Below are positions 26,501 to 35,528 of a DNA stretch of 64,000 nt, one piece after another. Each line of letters begins with the position of its first letter. Position 1 is the stretch's first letter. The notes below the pieces were generated by a model, which worked only from the letters and a program-made list of their open reading frames with translations, had not been told where the DNA came from and ran no database searches. Source of the DNA: Thalassovita litoralis (GTDB lineage Bacteria > Pseudomonadota > Alphaproteobacteria > Rhodobacterales > Rhodobacteraceae). The stretch spans positions 1 through 64,000 of the forward strand of contig NZ_FXTO01000018.1 in assembly GCF_900182725.1 (NCBI RefSeq). Reading direction: 5' to 3'. A program made the position numbers and the translations under genes.

Positions 26501-29500
26501 ATCGGCACGGATGCTTATGTATTGTCCCCTGAACAGGGGCGCGAAGGGTATGACCATCTGATTCAGGCCTTGGCCGTGGATGGCACCCTGCCGGATCGGA
26601 TTGCGCATTTCTGGTTGGTGACGGATCGTGAAACGTTCCGCCCCGGCAGCAGCTTTTTCCATCGCAATGTGGAACAGGGCTTCTATTCCCTGACGTTTCT
26701 GGCCCAAGCGCTGAACGATGAAGGATTGGAACAGGGGCATCTGAGCATCTTTACGTCCGGCGCGGCGCAGGTGCGGGACGAGGCGCTGCCCTATCCCGAA
26801 AAATCCACCGTCATGGGACCGGCCCGCGTGATCCCGCGTGAATTTCCGGGGCTGACCTGTGCTGTGCTGGATGTGACCGTAGATACCAAACGCAAGCGTA
26901 TGGATATTCTGCCGGTGCTAGAGGAATTGCTGGCCAACCCCGCGAACACCGTGGCGGCGCTGCGGGGCGAAAAGCGGTTTGAGCAAGTGTATAAACAGGT
27001 TCCGCTGTCTGACGATGCGGTGCCGATGGCGCAGGGCGGTACGGTGATGATCACCGGGGGCTTTGGCGGCATTGGCCTGACTATCGCGGGGGAACTGATC
27101 CGGCGGCATGGCGCGAATATCGTGCTTCTGTCGCGCAGCGGGCTGCCGCCGCGGTTGGAATGGGATGACGTGATCGCAAAAACCGCCCCCAACGCGCCGG
27201 TGGTGCGTCGTATTCAGGCGGTGCAAGATCTGGAGGCACAAGGCGGCAAGGTTCTGGTGCTGGCGGCGGATGTGTCCAATGTCGAAGACATGGGGCAGGC
27301 CAAGGCCCGTGCCGAACAGGAATTGGGGCCGATCACCGGCGTCATCCATGCGGCGGGTGTGATCAGTGACGCACCGATTTTGGGCAAATCCCTGTCCGAG
27401 ATCGAGGATGTGTTTACCCCGAAAATCCACGGCACGCAGGTGTTGGATGGATTGTTCCCTGACGGCACGCTGGGCTGGATGGTGTTGTTTTCATCGTCCT
27501 CGACCGCGACGGCCCCGGCGGGGCAGGTCGATTATGTGGCCGCCAACGAATATCTGAATGCGTTTGCAAAGGCGCGATCGGGTGGTAAAACCCGCGTGTT
27601 GGCACTGGATTGGGGAATTTGGGCGCAGGTTGGCATGGCCGCCGAAGCAATGGCCGCCCGAACCGGCGCACATGATCCCGCGCCCGAGGTGGCGATTGAA
27701 GCGACCTTGCTGGACTGGTCCAGTTTCGATGCGCAGGGGAACCGGGTGTTTGGTGCGGATTATACGGTGGCGGATCGCTGGGTGTTGCACGACCACCGGA
27801 CCCGCGCGGGCGATGCGCTATTGCCCGGCACTGGCTATCTGGAACTGGCATACGAGGCATTGCAGGCCCAAGGCGAAACTGGCGCGTTCGAGATTCAGAA
27901 CCTGACGTTCTTGCAGCCGCTACAAGTGGGTAAGGCGGGAAAACAGGTCAAAGTGACCCTGCCGCGCAGCGATCTGGGCTATGATTTCCGGGTGGAAAGC
28001 GCCGAGGCGGGGGCAGGGTTTGACCTGAACGCGCAGGCAGAGCTGTCGCTGCTGCCGCTGGCCCGCCCCGCGCCGCTGGATTTGGCCGGGATCGAAGCGC
28101 GCTGCCCGCGTAAGCAAGTGGCGGACGCCGGGCATATCCGCGCCCCGCAAGAGGCGCATCTAAATTTCGGCCCGCGCTGGCATGTGCTGCGTCAGACGGC
28201 CTTGGGTCAGGGCGAAGGCGTGGCGCATTTGCGGCTGGCCGATACCTATGCCGCGGATCGGACCGGGTTGCATCCGGGGCTGATGGATTTGGCGACCGGC
28301 TGGGCGATGGACCTGATCGAAGGGTATCAACCTACCCATCTGTGGGTGCCGATGTCCTATGGCCGGGTGCGGGTTTATGAATCTGTCGGGGCGCAAGCGG
28401 TCAGCCATGTGCGCAATGCGGGGGCGAACCGTGCCGATGCAATGACCGCCAGTTTCGATGTGACGATCTGCAAACCAGACGGAACCGTATGTGTTCAGAT
28501 CGAAGGCTTCACTATTCGGCGTCTGGAACGTGGCGCAGAATTTGCCCGCGATGCGGCGGCCCCCAAAGCTGCCGCGCCGCAGGTGCGCCCGCTGTCCCCG
28601 GCGGAACTGCGGTTGCAGCATAACCTGACCCAAGGCATCCGCCCGGACGAAGGGGCTACAGCGTTTTTCCGCGCTTTGGCAAGCGGGCTGCCGCAGGTTG
28701 TGGTGTCCTCGATGGATCTGAACGCGTTGATCACGCAAACCGCCGTGACAGAAACACCGGAAACGTCGGAACAAAAATTCCAGCGCCCGGAACTGGACAG
28801 CGAATATATCGCGCCCGAAGGTGAACTGGAAACCAAGCTGGCCCAAATCTGGCAGGAATTGCTGGGCGTGGATCAGATCGGGGCCGAGGATAGCTTCTTT
28901 GACCTTGGCGGGCATTCGCTGGTGGCGGTGCGGCTGTTTGCGAAGGTGAAGAAAGCCTTTGGCGTGGATTTCCCGATTTCGGTTCTGTTTGAAGCGCCGA
29001 CAATCCGCAAATGCGCGGCATTGATTGCCGAAGCGGGTGGCGTTGCCGAAAGCAACAGTACCGAAGGGGCGCCAAAACCCGCCAAACCTGCGCGGCGCTT
29101 TACCCATATCGTGCCGATGCACAGCGGCGAAGGTGGCCTGAAAACGCCATTTTTCCTGGTCGCCGGGATGTTTGGCAACGTGCTGAACCTACGCCATCTG
29201 GCGCATCTGTTGGGGCATGATCGCCCGTTCTATGGGCTTCAGGCGCGGGGGCTTTATGGGCAGGACAAACCGCATGATGATCTGGTGCAGGCGGCCAGCG
29301 ACTATATCGCTGAAATGCGACAGGTGCAGCCGCATGGCCCGTATATGATTGGTGGATTTTCCGGGGGCGGCATCACCGCCTATGAAATTGCGCGTCAGTT
29401 GAAATTGGCGGGCGAGGATATTTCGGTTCTGGTGATGCTGGACACGCCGCTGCCTGTGCGTCGTCCGCTTTCCAGACGTGACCGTATGGTGATCCAGTGG

Positions 29501-29962
29501 CAAGAGCTGAAATCTGGCGGTCCGTCCTATATTGTCCGTTGGGCGATGAACCGGATCAAATGGGAAATCGCAAAGCGCAAAGGCGGGGAAGCAGAACAGC
29601 CGCAGGCGGGTCATGTCTTCCATAACGAAAAGATCGAAGCGGCGTTTTTGGAAAGCGTTGCCAAGTATCAGGTGCATGGTTGGGATGGTCCGCTTGCGCT
29701 GTTCCGGCCGCCGCTTGTGGGCAAATGGCAGGTCGGGCCGGATCGTTGGGTGAACAGTGAACGGGCCTATGTGCTGGACGATAACGATTGGACGCAACAC
29801 GCCCCGCAGGTGCGGGTGGTCGAGGTGCCGGGGGATCACGATTCAATGGTTCTGGAACCCAATGTGCGGGTGCTGGCAGCCCGGATGCGTGACTGTATCC
29901 AGACGGCAGAGGCAGCATACCCTACCCCGGAAAGCCCCGATTTTCAGGAGGCGGCGGAATGA
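23579..29962 (+). CDS. Type I polyketide synthase, KS-AT-KR-DH-ACP-TE
   Basis: A single-module multienzyme of about 2127 residues (numbers below count from the in-frame GTG at 23570). The ketosynthase has Cys189 in QTACSTS, His325 in ECHGTGT and His365 in NIGHLD, so its triad is complete. The acyltransferase has Ser638 in GHSMG; the downstream specificity motif reads IAAHS, neither HAFH (malonyl) nor YASH (methylmalonyl). The ketoreductase has GGFGGIG near 1162 and Tyr1322 in GQVDYVAAN. The dehydratase has His1407/1409 before LLPGTGYLE and Asp1573 in HPGLMD. The carrier site is Ser1783 in GGHSL. The thioesterase has Ser1931 in GFSGGG and His2090 in GDHDS. No enoylreductase is seen, so an alpha,beta-unsaturated or hydroxyacyl product is expected. 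KR before DH reverses the usual DH-KR order. The stop overlaps the next GT2 start (ATGA). The locus supplies its own PPTase for activation. Confidence 0.92.
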   Translation: MTDEQQQEPDFGADIAIVGMAAHLPGAQTVAQYWENLRDGVESIRPLSRQDLLDAGEAPHLIDRPDYVPSASVLEGFKAFDADFFGLGPQDAAIMDPQHRQFLEVAWEALENAGHPPEKFDGPIGVFAGCGMGSYFYFNICSNPDMVENVGMFLLRHTGNDKDFLSTRLSHILDLKGPSVNVQTACSTSLVATHYACQSLLNGECDMALAGGVTIELPHARGYLYKEGEILSPDGHCHAFDHRAQGTVFGSGAGVVVLRRLSDAVRDGDHVWAVIKGSAVNNDGADKAGYLAPSVEGQAAAIADAHALANIPADTIDYIECHGTGTYLGDPIEVAALTSAFRETTDEAGFCRIGSVKTNIGHLDTAAGVASLIKASLALTNRQMPPSLGYEKPNPAIDFDGSPFLVNDRLTDWVSHKGPRRAGVNSLGVGGTNAHIVLEEAPERAESDQADFPFQLLTLSARSKKALDGNAANLADHLEAHSDQPLADVAWTLKEGRRAFDRRRVVVAETHAEAAALLRENDPRRVFTHQVVGDAPDVVFMFPGGGAQYAGMARDLYETEPVFADWMDRGLEVLQAKIDYDIRALWLPEDGAEDAANTALKRPSVQLPLIMITEYALAQLWMSWGVKPAALVGHSMGENTAACLAGVIGFEDCIGLVHLRGSLFDTVPAGGMLSVPMDAEELKPLLGDRLDLAAVNAPGLSVASGPQDALDDLERVLAGMDIQAQRIPIDIAAHSAMLDPILGRFGDYLRSIKLNAPAIPFVSNRTGNYITDAQATDPEYWVQHLRGTVHFADCITTLSDVADRVYIEVGPGKALASLTGQHPNVQANQVIGTLRHADDAIFDDKYFMAMLGRVWAVGVDFDWAQIWGDARRNRVPLPSYAFQRTEYFIEPGSKQAAPAQDFLMRSDNPESWGYKPFWKPRFADVDLDVTQELGAPLNWLVFADDTGLADQAVAGLRDGGHRVMTVRPGDGFGKIGTDAYVLSPEQGREGYDHLIQALAVDGTLPDRIAHFWLVTDRETFRPGSSFFHRNVEQGFYSLTFLAQALNDEGLEQGHLSIFTSGAAQVRDEALPYPEKSTVMGPARVIPREFPGLTCAVLDVTVDTKRKRMDILPVLEELLANPANTVAALRGEKRFEQVYKQVPLSDDAVPMAQGGTVMITGGFGGIGLTIAGELIRRHGANIVLLSRSGLPPRLEWDDVIAKTAPNAPVVRRIQAVQDLEAQGGKVLVLAADVSNVEDMGQAKARAEQELGPITGVIHAAGVISDAPILGKSLSEIEDVFTPKIHGTQVLDGLFPDGTLGWMVLFSSSSTATAPAGQVDYVAANEYLNAFAKARSGGKTRVLALDWGIWAQVGMAAEAMAARTGAHDPAPEVAIEATLLDWSSFDAQGNRVFGADYTVADRWVLHDHRTRAGDALLPGTGYLELAYEALQAQGETGAFEIQNLTFLQPLQVGKAGKQVKVTLPRSDLGYDFRVESAEAGAGFDLNAQAELSLLPLARPAPLDLAGIEARCPRKQVADAGHIRAPQEAHLNFGPRWHVLRQTALGQGEGVAHLRLADTYAADRTGLHPGLMDLATGWAMDLIEGYQPTHLWVPMSYGRVRVYESVGAQAVSHVRNAGANRADAMTASFDVTICKPDGTVCVQIEGFTIRRLERGAEFARDAAAPKAAAPQVRPLSPAELRLQHNLTQGIRPDEGATAFFRALASGLPQVVVSSMDLNALITQTAVTETPETSEQKFQRPELDSEYIAPEGELETKLAQIWQELLGVDQIGAEDSFFDLGGHSLVAVRLFAKVKKAFGVDFPISVLFEAPTIRKCAALIAEAGGVAESNSTEGAPKPAKPARRFTHIVPMHSGEGGLKTPFFLVAGMFGNVLNLRHLAHLLGHDRPFYGLQARGLYGQDKPHDDLVQAASDYIAEMRQVQPHGPYMIGGFSGGGITAYEIARQLKLAGEDISVLVMLDTPLPVRRPLSRRDRMVIQWQELKSGGPSYIVRWAMNRIKWEIAKRKGGEAEQPQAGHVFHNEKIEAAFLESVAKYQVHGWDGPLALFRPPLVGKWQVGPDRWVNSERAYVLDDNDWTQHAPQVRVVEVPGDHDSMVLEPNVRVLAARMRDCIQTAEAAYPTPESPDFQEAAE

Positions 29963-30978
29963 CTACCCCCACCGTTTTGACGGTTATCCTGAACTATAAA
30001 ACCCCGGACATGACATTACGGTCAGTCGATCATGCCTTGCGCGCGATGGACGGGATTGCCGGGGAAATCATCGTGGTGGACAACGAGTCAGCCGATGGAT
30101 CGTTCCAGAAAATGCTAAACCATGCGCAAGCGTATGGATGGGCGCAGGATAACCGCGTGCGGGTGGTCGAAAGCGGCCATAATGGCGGGTTCGGGGCTGG
30201 GAATAACTTTGGTATCCGGGCGGGGCTAAGCAACGGGACGCAACCGGATTACGTTTATATCCTGAATTCCGATGCGTTCCCGGCCCCGGATGCGATCCGC
30301 CTGTTGTTGGCTGCCTTGGAGCGGGATCAAACACTGTGGTGTGCGGGCAGCTATATTCACGGGCAGGATGATGCCCCGCACCAAACCCTGTTCCGGTTCC
30401 CGTCTATTGCTTCGGAATTTGAAGGGGCCATTCGCTTTGGTCCGGTGTCAAAACTGCTGCGCGGTAAACAAGTGCCGCTGCCGGTGCCGGATACGGATAC
30501 CCATGCCGATTGGATGGCCGGGGCCAGCGTTTTGATGCGCCGCGATGTGCTGGATCGGATCGGGGCGTTTGACGAAACCTTTTTCCTGTATTTTGAAGAA
30601 ACCGATCTGTTTTTGCGGGCGGCCCGTGCCGGGTATCGGTCTGTCTATGTGCGTGACAGCCATGTGATGCACATCGGTTCAGTTTCTACGGGGATGAAGG
30701 AATGGTCCCGCGTGCCGGGCTACTGGTTCGATTCCCGTCTGCATTATTTCACGAAAAATCACGGCGCAGCTTATGCCGCTGCCGCAACCATTGCGCATCT
30801 GCTGGGGGGCGGTTTGTATTGGCTGCGCCGCCAGATTGACCGCAAACCGCAGAACCAGCCGCCGCATTTCCTGCGGACGATGCTGTTTCACGATCTGACA
30901 TTTGCCATACGCGCCCTGGGTGGGGCGCGGAAATCCAGCCCAAACAGCGCGGTTCCGGCTGACCGCACCAACAGCTAA
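29959..30978 (+). CDS. Glycosyltransferase, GT2-type (rhamnosyltransferase-like)
   Basis: A 339-residue GT-A enzyme. VLTVILNYKTPDMTLRSVDHAL is the start of the nucleotide-binding domain. GHNGGFGAGNNFGI is the loop typical of WbbL-like rhamnosyltransferases, and ILNSDAFP supplies the metal-binding region. FFLYFEETDLFLRAARAG is the conserved acceptor-side motif with the catalytic acid. It overlaps the PKS stop by four bases and is 23 bases from the NRPS gene. It is therefore translated with the assembly line, which hints that polyketide/peptide assembly and glycosylation work on the same product. Confidence 0.88.
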   Translation: MTTPTVLTVILNYKTPDMTLRSVDHALRAMDGIAGEIIVVDNESADGSFQKMLNHAQAYGWAQDNRVRVVESGHNGGFGAGNNFGIRAGLSNGTQPDYVYILNSDAFPAPDAIRLLLAALERDQTLWCAGSYIHGQDDAPHQTLFRFPSIASEFEGAIRFGPVSKLLRGKQVPLPVPDTDTHADWMAGASVLMRRDVLDRIGAFDETFFLYFEETDLFLRAARAGYRSVYVRDSHVMHIGSVSTGMKEWSRVPGYWFDSRLHYFTKNHGAAYAAAATIAHLLGGGLYWLRRQIDRKPQNQPPHFLRTMLFHDLTFAIRALGGARKSSPNSAVPADRTNS

Positions 30979-31001
30979 AGGGCCTATTCGGAGTATTCGC
31001 C

Positions 31002-34000
31002 ATGTCCAAGTTTTCCAGTTTGCTGATCGGGAATGAATCCCTTGCGATCCAATGCGGTGACGTGTTGTTGACCAAGGGCCACGACATTTCCGCTGTTGTC
31101 ACCCATAACCGCAACGTGGCGGCGTGGGCTATGGGCAAGGGATTGGCAGTTCATGCCCCCGGCGATCTGCCGGATGACGTGGCTTATGACTGGCTGTTGT
31201 CCATCGCTAATCTGGACATCATCCCCCAGCCCTTGCTGGATCGTGCGGCCAAGGGGGCGGTGAACTTCCACGATGGGCCATTGCCGCGCTACGCGGGTTT
31301 GAACGCGCCGGTCTGGGCGCAGTTGAACGGTGAAACGCGGCACGGGATCACATGGCACCTGATCGAAGGCGGTATCGACGAAGGCGATATTCTGGTGCAG
31401 GCCGAATTTGCCATTCACCCCGACGATACGGCGCTGACGCTGAATACCCGGTGTTACGAGGCGGCGATTGAAACTTTCCCGGCGCTGGTTGATCAACTGG
31501 CTTTGGGGCTTCAGCGACAGCCTCAGGATCTGACGCAGCGCAGCTATTTCGGGCTGAAATCCCGGCCCGATGCGGCGGCGGTTCTGGATTTCGCCCGTTC
31601 CACGGCTGACCTGACCCGCGTGGTCAAGGCGCTAGATCATGATAGTTTCCGCAATCCGCTGTTCCTGCCCAAGGTGCAGATGGGGGATGTGGTGGTTGCC
31701 GCGCGTCATGCCGACCCCGCCGATGGTGCAGGCGTTCCCGGCACGGTTCTGGAAACCACCAAGGACATGCTGACCATTGCCACCGCCGATGGTGCTGTGA
31801 TGCTGACCGGGCTGACCCTGCTGCATGGTGCGCGGCTGCCACGGGCGGGCGAGGTGCTGGACAAACCCGATGCCGCGCTGACCGGGGCGATGGAACCCGC
31901 TGTTGCTGCGGAATTGACCTATCGCGCGACGCTGGATAGCTACACCCCTGCGCGGCTGGCCTTTACCCCGACACGCGACACTGGCATTCGTGAGCATAGC
32001 ATTTCGGCCCATGACGGGCTGTTCCCCGCGATGGCGCTGATTGCGGCGCGGCTGGCGGGAACGGATCACGCGGACGTGGCGCTGATACTGGGCGATGGCA
32101 CGCCCCATGTGACCGGCTGGGCGCCGATCCGTGTGGAACTGCACGCTGATGCTGCTGAACAATACGATGCCGTACAGTTGCAAATTGCCAAGGCGCAGGA
32201 CAAGGGCGGTTTCCCGCGCGATGCCCTGATCCGTCGTCCCGATCTGGCAGATATTGCTGTGCCGGATGTGGCGCTCTCTCTGGTTCCGGTACAGGCGCCC
32301 GGCGCGGCGATTACCCTGTTCATGGCGGATGGTCAGGCGAAACTGATGGCGGATGCCGCCCGCGTGTCATCCGATGCGCTGGATCGTATGGCTGCCCGAT
32401 TGGAAAAACTGGCTGCTGGTGTCAGCGGCGCAGTGGCGGCTATGGACATCATGCCCGACGCGGAACGCCAACTGGTGCTGACAGAATGGAACGCCACCGC
32501 CGCCGAGTATGACGCCAACCTGTGCATTCATCAGATGTTTGAACGCCAGGTTGCCCAAACCCCCGATGCCCCCGCGCTGGTGTTCGAGGGCGAAACCCTG
32601 AGCTATGCCGAACTGAACCTGCGGGCCAACCAACTGGCGCATGTGTTGCAGGCCAAGGGCGTCACGCCCGGCACGCTGGTCGGGCTGCATACCAAACGGT
32701 CCACCCATCTGCTGATCGGGGCGCTGGGTATCCTGAAGGCAGGTGGCGCTTATGTGCCGCTGGACCCGGCATTCCCGGCGGATCGGATCGCACTGTATAT
32801 CGAAGATTCCGCCTGCCCGGTGATCGTGGCGCAAAACGCGCTGATCGCGGACCTTCCCGCAGGTCAGGCGCAGGTGGTCAGCATCGACACCGACCCGGCC
32901 ATTCAGGCGGCCCCCACCGACAACCCGAACAGCGGCGTTCAGGGCAGTGATCTGGCGTATATGATCTATACATCGGGGTCGACCGGGCGGCCCAAGGGCG
33001 TGATGGTGGAACACCGCAACGTATCCAACTTCTTTACCGGGATGGATGCGCGTATCCCGCACGATGGCGGCACATGGCTGGCCGTGACCAGCCTGTCCTT
33101 TGATATTTCGGTGCTGGAATTGTTCTACACTCTGGCCCGCGGCTTCAAGCTGGTGGTCAGCGGTGATGAAAACCGTGCGCTTGTGTCCTCGGGGGCGATG
33201 AATGTCACCGGCAAGGGTATGGAATTCAGCCTGTATTACTGGGGCAATGACGATGGCGTGGGCCGCGATAAATACGAAATGTTGTTCGAGGGGGCGAAGT
33301 TCGCCGACAATAACGGTTTCGTCGCGGTCTGGACGCCCGAACGCCATTTCCACGCCTTTGGTGGCCCTTATCCCAACCCGTCTGTGACCGGGGCCGCCGT
33401 GGCTGCGCTGACGAAAAATCTGGCCGTGCGTGCCGGTAGCTGCGTGGCCCCCCTGCACCATCCCGCCCGCGTGGCCGAAGAATGGGCCGTGATCGACAAC
33501 CTGACCAACGGGCGCACGGGGTTGGGTATTGCCTCGGGGTGGCAGCCGCATGATTTTGTCCTGCGCCCGGAAAATCGCCCGCCGAATAACAAGGCGGCCA
33601 TGCTGGACAGCATCGAAACCCTGCGCAAACTGTGGCGCGGCGAGGAAGTGGAATTCCCGATGGGCGACGGCACGACGCACGGCGTTGTCACCCAACCCCG
33701 CCCGGTGTCCAAAAAGCTGGAGGTCTGGGTCACAACCGCAGGCAACCCCGAAACGTGGAAAGAGGCGGGCAAAATCGGCGCCAACGTTCTGACGCACCTT
33801 CTGGGTCAGTCGATTGACGAGGTGGGCGGCAAAATCCGCCTGTATCACGACGCCCTGCGCGAGGCGGGCCATGATCCGGCGGATTTCAAGGTCACGCTGA
33901 TGCTGCACACCTTCGTGGCGGAAGACCGCGAAAAGGCCCGCGATATTGCCCGTGGCCCGATGAAGGACTACCTGGCTTCGGCTGCGGCGCTGATCAAGCA

Positions 34001-35528
34001 ATTCGCGTGGGTGTTCCCCGCCTTCAAACGTCCCGAAGGGGTCAGTAACCCGTTCGAGCTGGATCTTGGCACCCTGTCGGACGAAGAACTGGACGCCATT
34101 CTGGAATTTGCCTTCCTGCGGTATTTCGAGGATTCCGGCCTGTTCGGCACGGTCGAGGATTGCTTGAACCGGGTTGAACAACTCAAACGTATCGGGGTGG
34201 ATGAAATCGCCTGTCTGATTGATTACGGCATCGAAAAGCAAACGGTGCTGAACGGGTTGCAACATCTGGCCCGCGTGCGCGAGCTGTCGAATGTGACGGA
34301 CGAACTGGAGGCTGACGATTTCTCGATCGCGGCGCAGATCATCCGCCATGATGTGACGCACCTGCAATGCACCCCGTCGATGGCGCGGATGATTGCCATG
34401 AATGACGAGGCGCGATTTGCCCTTGGTCGCGTGAAACACCTGATGATCGGCGGCGAAGCGCTGCCCGGTGCCTTGGTCAGCGACCTGCGTGAAACCACCC
34501 GCGCGACGATTGAAAACATGTATGGTCCCACCGAAACGACCATCTGGTCCACCACCCAGACGGCGGGTATGGGGGAAACCATCGTCAACGTCGGCACGCC
34601 GATTGCTAATACGCAGGTTTACGTTCTGGACGATGCGATGCAGCCGGTGCCAGTGGGCGCGGCGGGCGAATTGTACATTGGTGGCGCGGGTGTGACCCGT
34701 GGCTATTGGCAGCGGCCTGATCTGACGGATGAACGGTTCCTGTCCGATCCGTTTATCCCCGGCAATCGCATTTACCGCACCGGCGATTTGGTGCGTTGGC
34801 GCGATGACGGGCGGCTGGATTTCATCGGCCGCGCGGACCATCAGGTGAAAATCCGTGGCTATCGGATCGAACTGGGCGAGATCGAGGCGTTGATGGATGC
34901 CGACCCCGCGATCCGTCAGGCCGTGGTGATCCCGCGCGAAGATACGCCGGGTGCCGTGCGGTTGGTTGGGTACTATACCGCCAGCGGTCCGGTTTGCGAA
35001 GTTTCCCTGAAACAGAGATTGAATCAGGCTCTGCCCGATTACATGGTGCCGCAGGCGTTCGTGGCGATGGATAGCTTCCCGCTGACCCCGAACAAGAAGG
35101 TGGACCGCAAGGCCCTGCCTGCCCCCGCTGAAGGGGGGGCGCAGTCCTCGGTTGACTATGTTGCCCCTGAAAACACCGTGGAACAGGATATTGCCGCGAT
35201 CTGGTCGCGTATTCTGGGTGTCACCGGCATCGGGACCAAGGATAACTTTTTTGCGCTGGGTGGGCATTCGCTGCTGGCGGTGCAGGCGCACCGGGAAATC
35301 CGGCAAAAACTGGGGGCTGATAAGCTGTCGATCACCGATATTTTCCGCTTCCCGGTTTTGTCGGCCCTGTCAGCGAAGGTGGTGGAAATGACCGGGGCAG
35401 GGGACATTGCGCCCGCCGCGCCGGGCACGACCGCACCCGAGGCCGAGGCGGAACAGAAAACCAACCGGGCCGATGCAATGGCCAAGCGGCGTGAAATGCG
35501 TGCGCGGCGGATGACGCGGGCGGGATGA
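31002..35528 (+). CDS. NRPS with formyltransferase, LLM-interrupted adenylation domain and PCP
   Basis: A 1508-residue protein. Residues 1-300 are a formyltransferase of Fmt/LgrA type, with Asn88 and His90 in VNFHDGPLP and Asp129 in DEGDIL. Residues about 310-500 resemble a remnant condensation domain but have no HHxxxDG. The adenylation domain begins near 506: A3 YTSGSTGRPKG (656), A4 SLSFDISVLELF (about 697). It is interrupted at about 740-1095 by a flavin-dependent luciferase-like monooxygenase (MEFSLYYWGNDDG, VWTPERHFHAFGG) of the MupA/Atu3671 type. It resumes with A5 NMYGPTETT (about 1172), A7 YRTGDLVRW, A8 and the A10 Lys near 1364. PCP Ser1423 is in GGHSL. There is no thioesterase or reductase; the tail is basic. 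Predicted product: an N-formyl, oxidised aminoacyl-PCP passed to a partner. The stop overlaps the PPTase start. Confidence 0.9.
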   Translation: MSKFSSLLIGNESLAIQCGDVLLTKGHDISAVVTHNRNVAAWAMGKGLAVHAPGDLPDDVAYDWLLSIANLDIIPQPLLDRAAKGAVNFHDGPLPRYAGLNAPVWAQLNGETRHGITWHLIEGGIDEGDILVQAEFAIHPDDTALTLNTRCYEAAIETFPALVDQLALGLQRQPQDLTQRSYFGLKSRPDAAAVLDFARSTADLTRVVKALDHDSFRNPLFLPKVQMGDVVVAARHADPADGAGVPGTVLETTKDMLTIATADGAVMLTGLTLLHGARLPRAGEVLDKPDAALTGAMEPAVAAELTYRATLDSYTPARLAFTPTRDTGIREHSISAHDGLFPAMALIAARLAGTDHADVALILGDGTPHVTGWAPIRVELHADAAEQYDAVQLQIAKAQDKGGFPRDALIRRPDLADIAVPDVALSLVPVQAPGAAITLFMADGQAKLMADAARVSSDALDRMAARLEKLAAGVSGAVAAMDIMPDAERQLVLTEWNATAAEYDANLCIHQMFERQVAQTPDAPALVFEGETLSYAELNLRANQLAHVLQAKGVTPGTLVGLHTKRSTHLLIGALGILKAGGAYVPLDPAFPADRIALYIEDSACPVIVAQNALIADLPAGQAQVVSIDTDPAIQAAPTDNPNSGVQGSDLAYMIYTSGSTGRPKGVMVEHRNVSNFFTGMDARIPHDGGTWLAVTSLSFDISVLELFYTLARGFKLVVSGDENRALVSSGAMNVTGKGMEFSLYYWGNDDGVGRDKYEMLFEGAKFADNNGFVAVWTPERHFHAFGGPYPNPSVTGAAVAALTKNLAVRAGSCVAPLHHPARVAEEWAVIDNLTNGRTGLGIASGWQPHDFVLRPENRPPNNKAAMLDSIETLRKLWRGEEVEFPMGDGTTHGVVTQPRPVSKKLEVWVTTAGNPETWKEAGKIGANVLTHLLGQSIDEVGGKIRLYHDALREAGHDPADFKVTLMLHTFVAEDREKARDIARGPMKDYLASAAALIKQFAWVFPAFKRPEGVSNPFELDLGTLSDEELDAILEFAFLRYFEDSGLFGTVEDCLNRVEQLKRIGVDEIACLIDYGIEKQTVLNGLQHLARVRELSNVTDELEADDFSIAAQIIRHDVTHLQCTPSMARMIAMNDEARFALGRVKHLMIGGEALPGALVSDLRETTRATIENMYGPTETTIWSTTQTAGMGETIVNVGTPIANTQVYVLDDAMQPVPVGAAGELYIGGAGVTRGYWQRPDLTDERFLSDPFIPGNRIYRTGDLVRWRDDGRLDFIGRADHQVKIRGYRIELGEIEALMDADPAIRQAVVIPREDTPGAVRLVGYYTASGPVCEVSLKQRLNQALPDYMVPQAFVAMDSFPLTPNKKVDRKALPAPAEGGAQSSVDYVAPENTVEQDIAAIWSRILGVTGIGTKDNFFALGGHSLLAVQAHREIRQKLGADKLSITDIFRFPVLSALSAKVVEMTGAGDIAPAAPGTTAPEAEAEQKTNRADAMAKRREMRARRMTRAG

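Noticed and set aside
32367-35306. 979-codon open frame antisense to the NRPS gene
   Set aside because: The sense strand has a complete NRPS with all motifs; the antisense product is His/Gln/Arg-rich and shows no domain. It is a GC-rich shadow.
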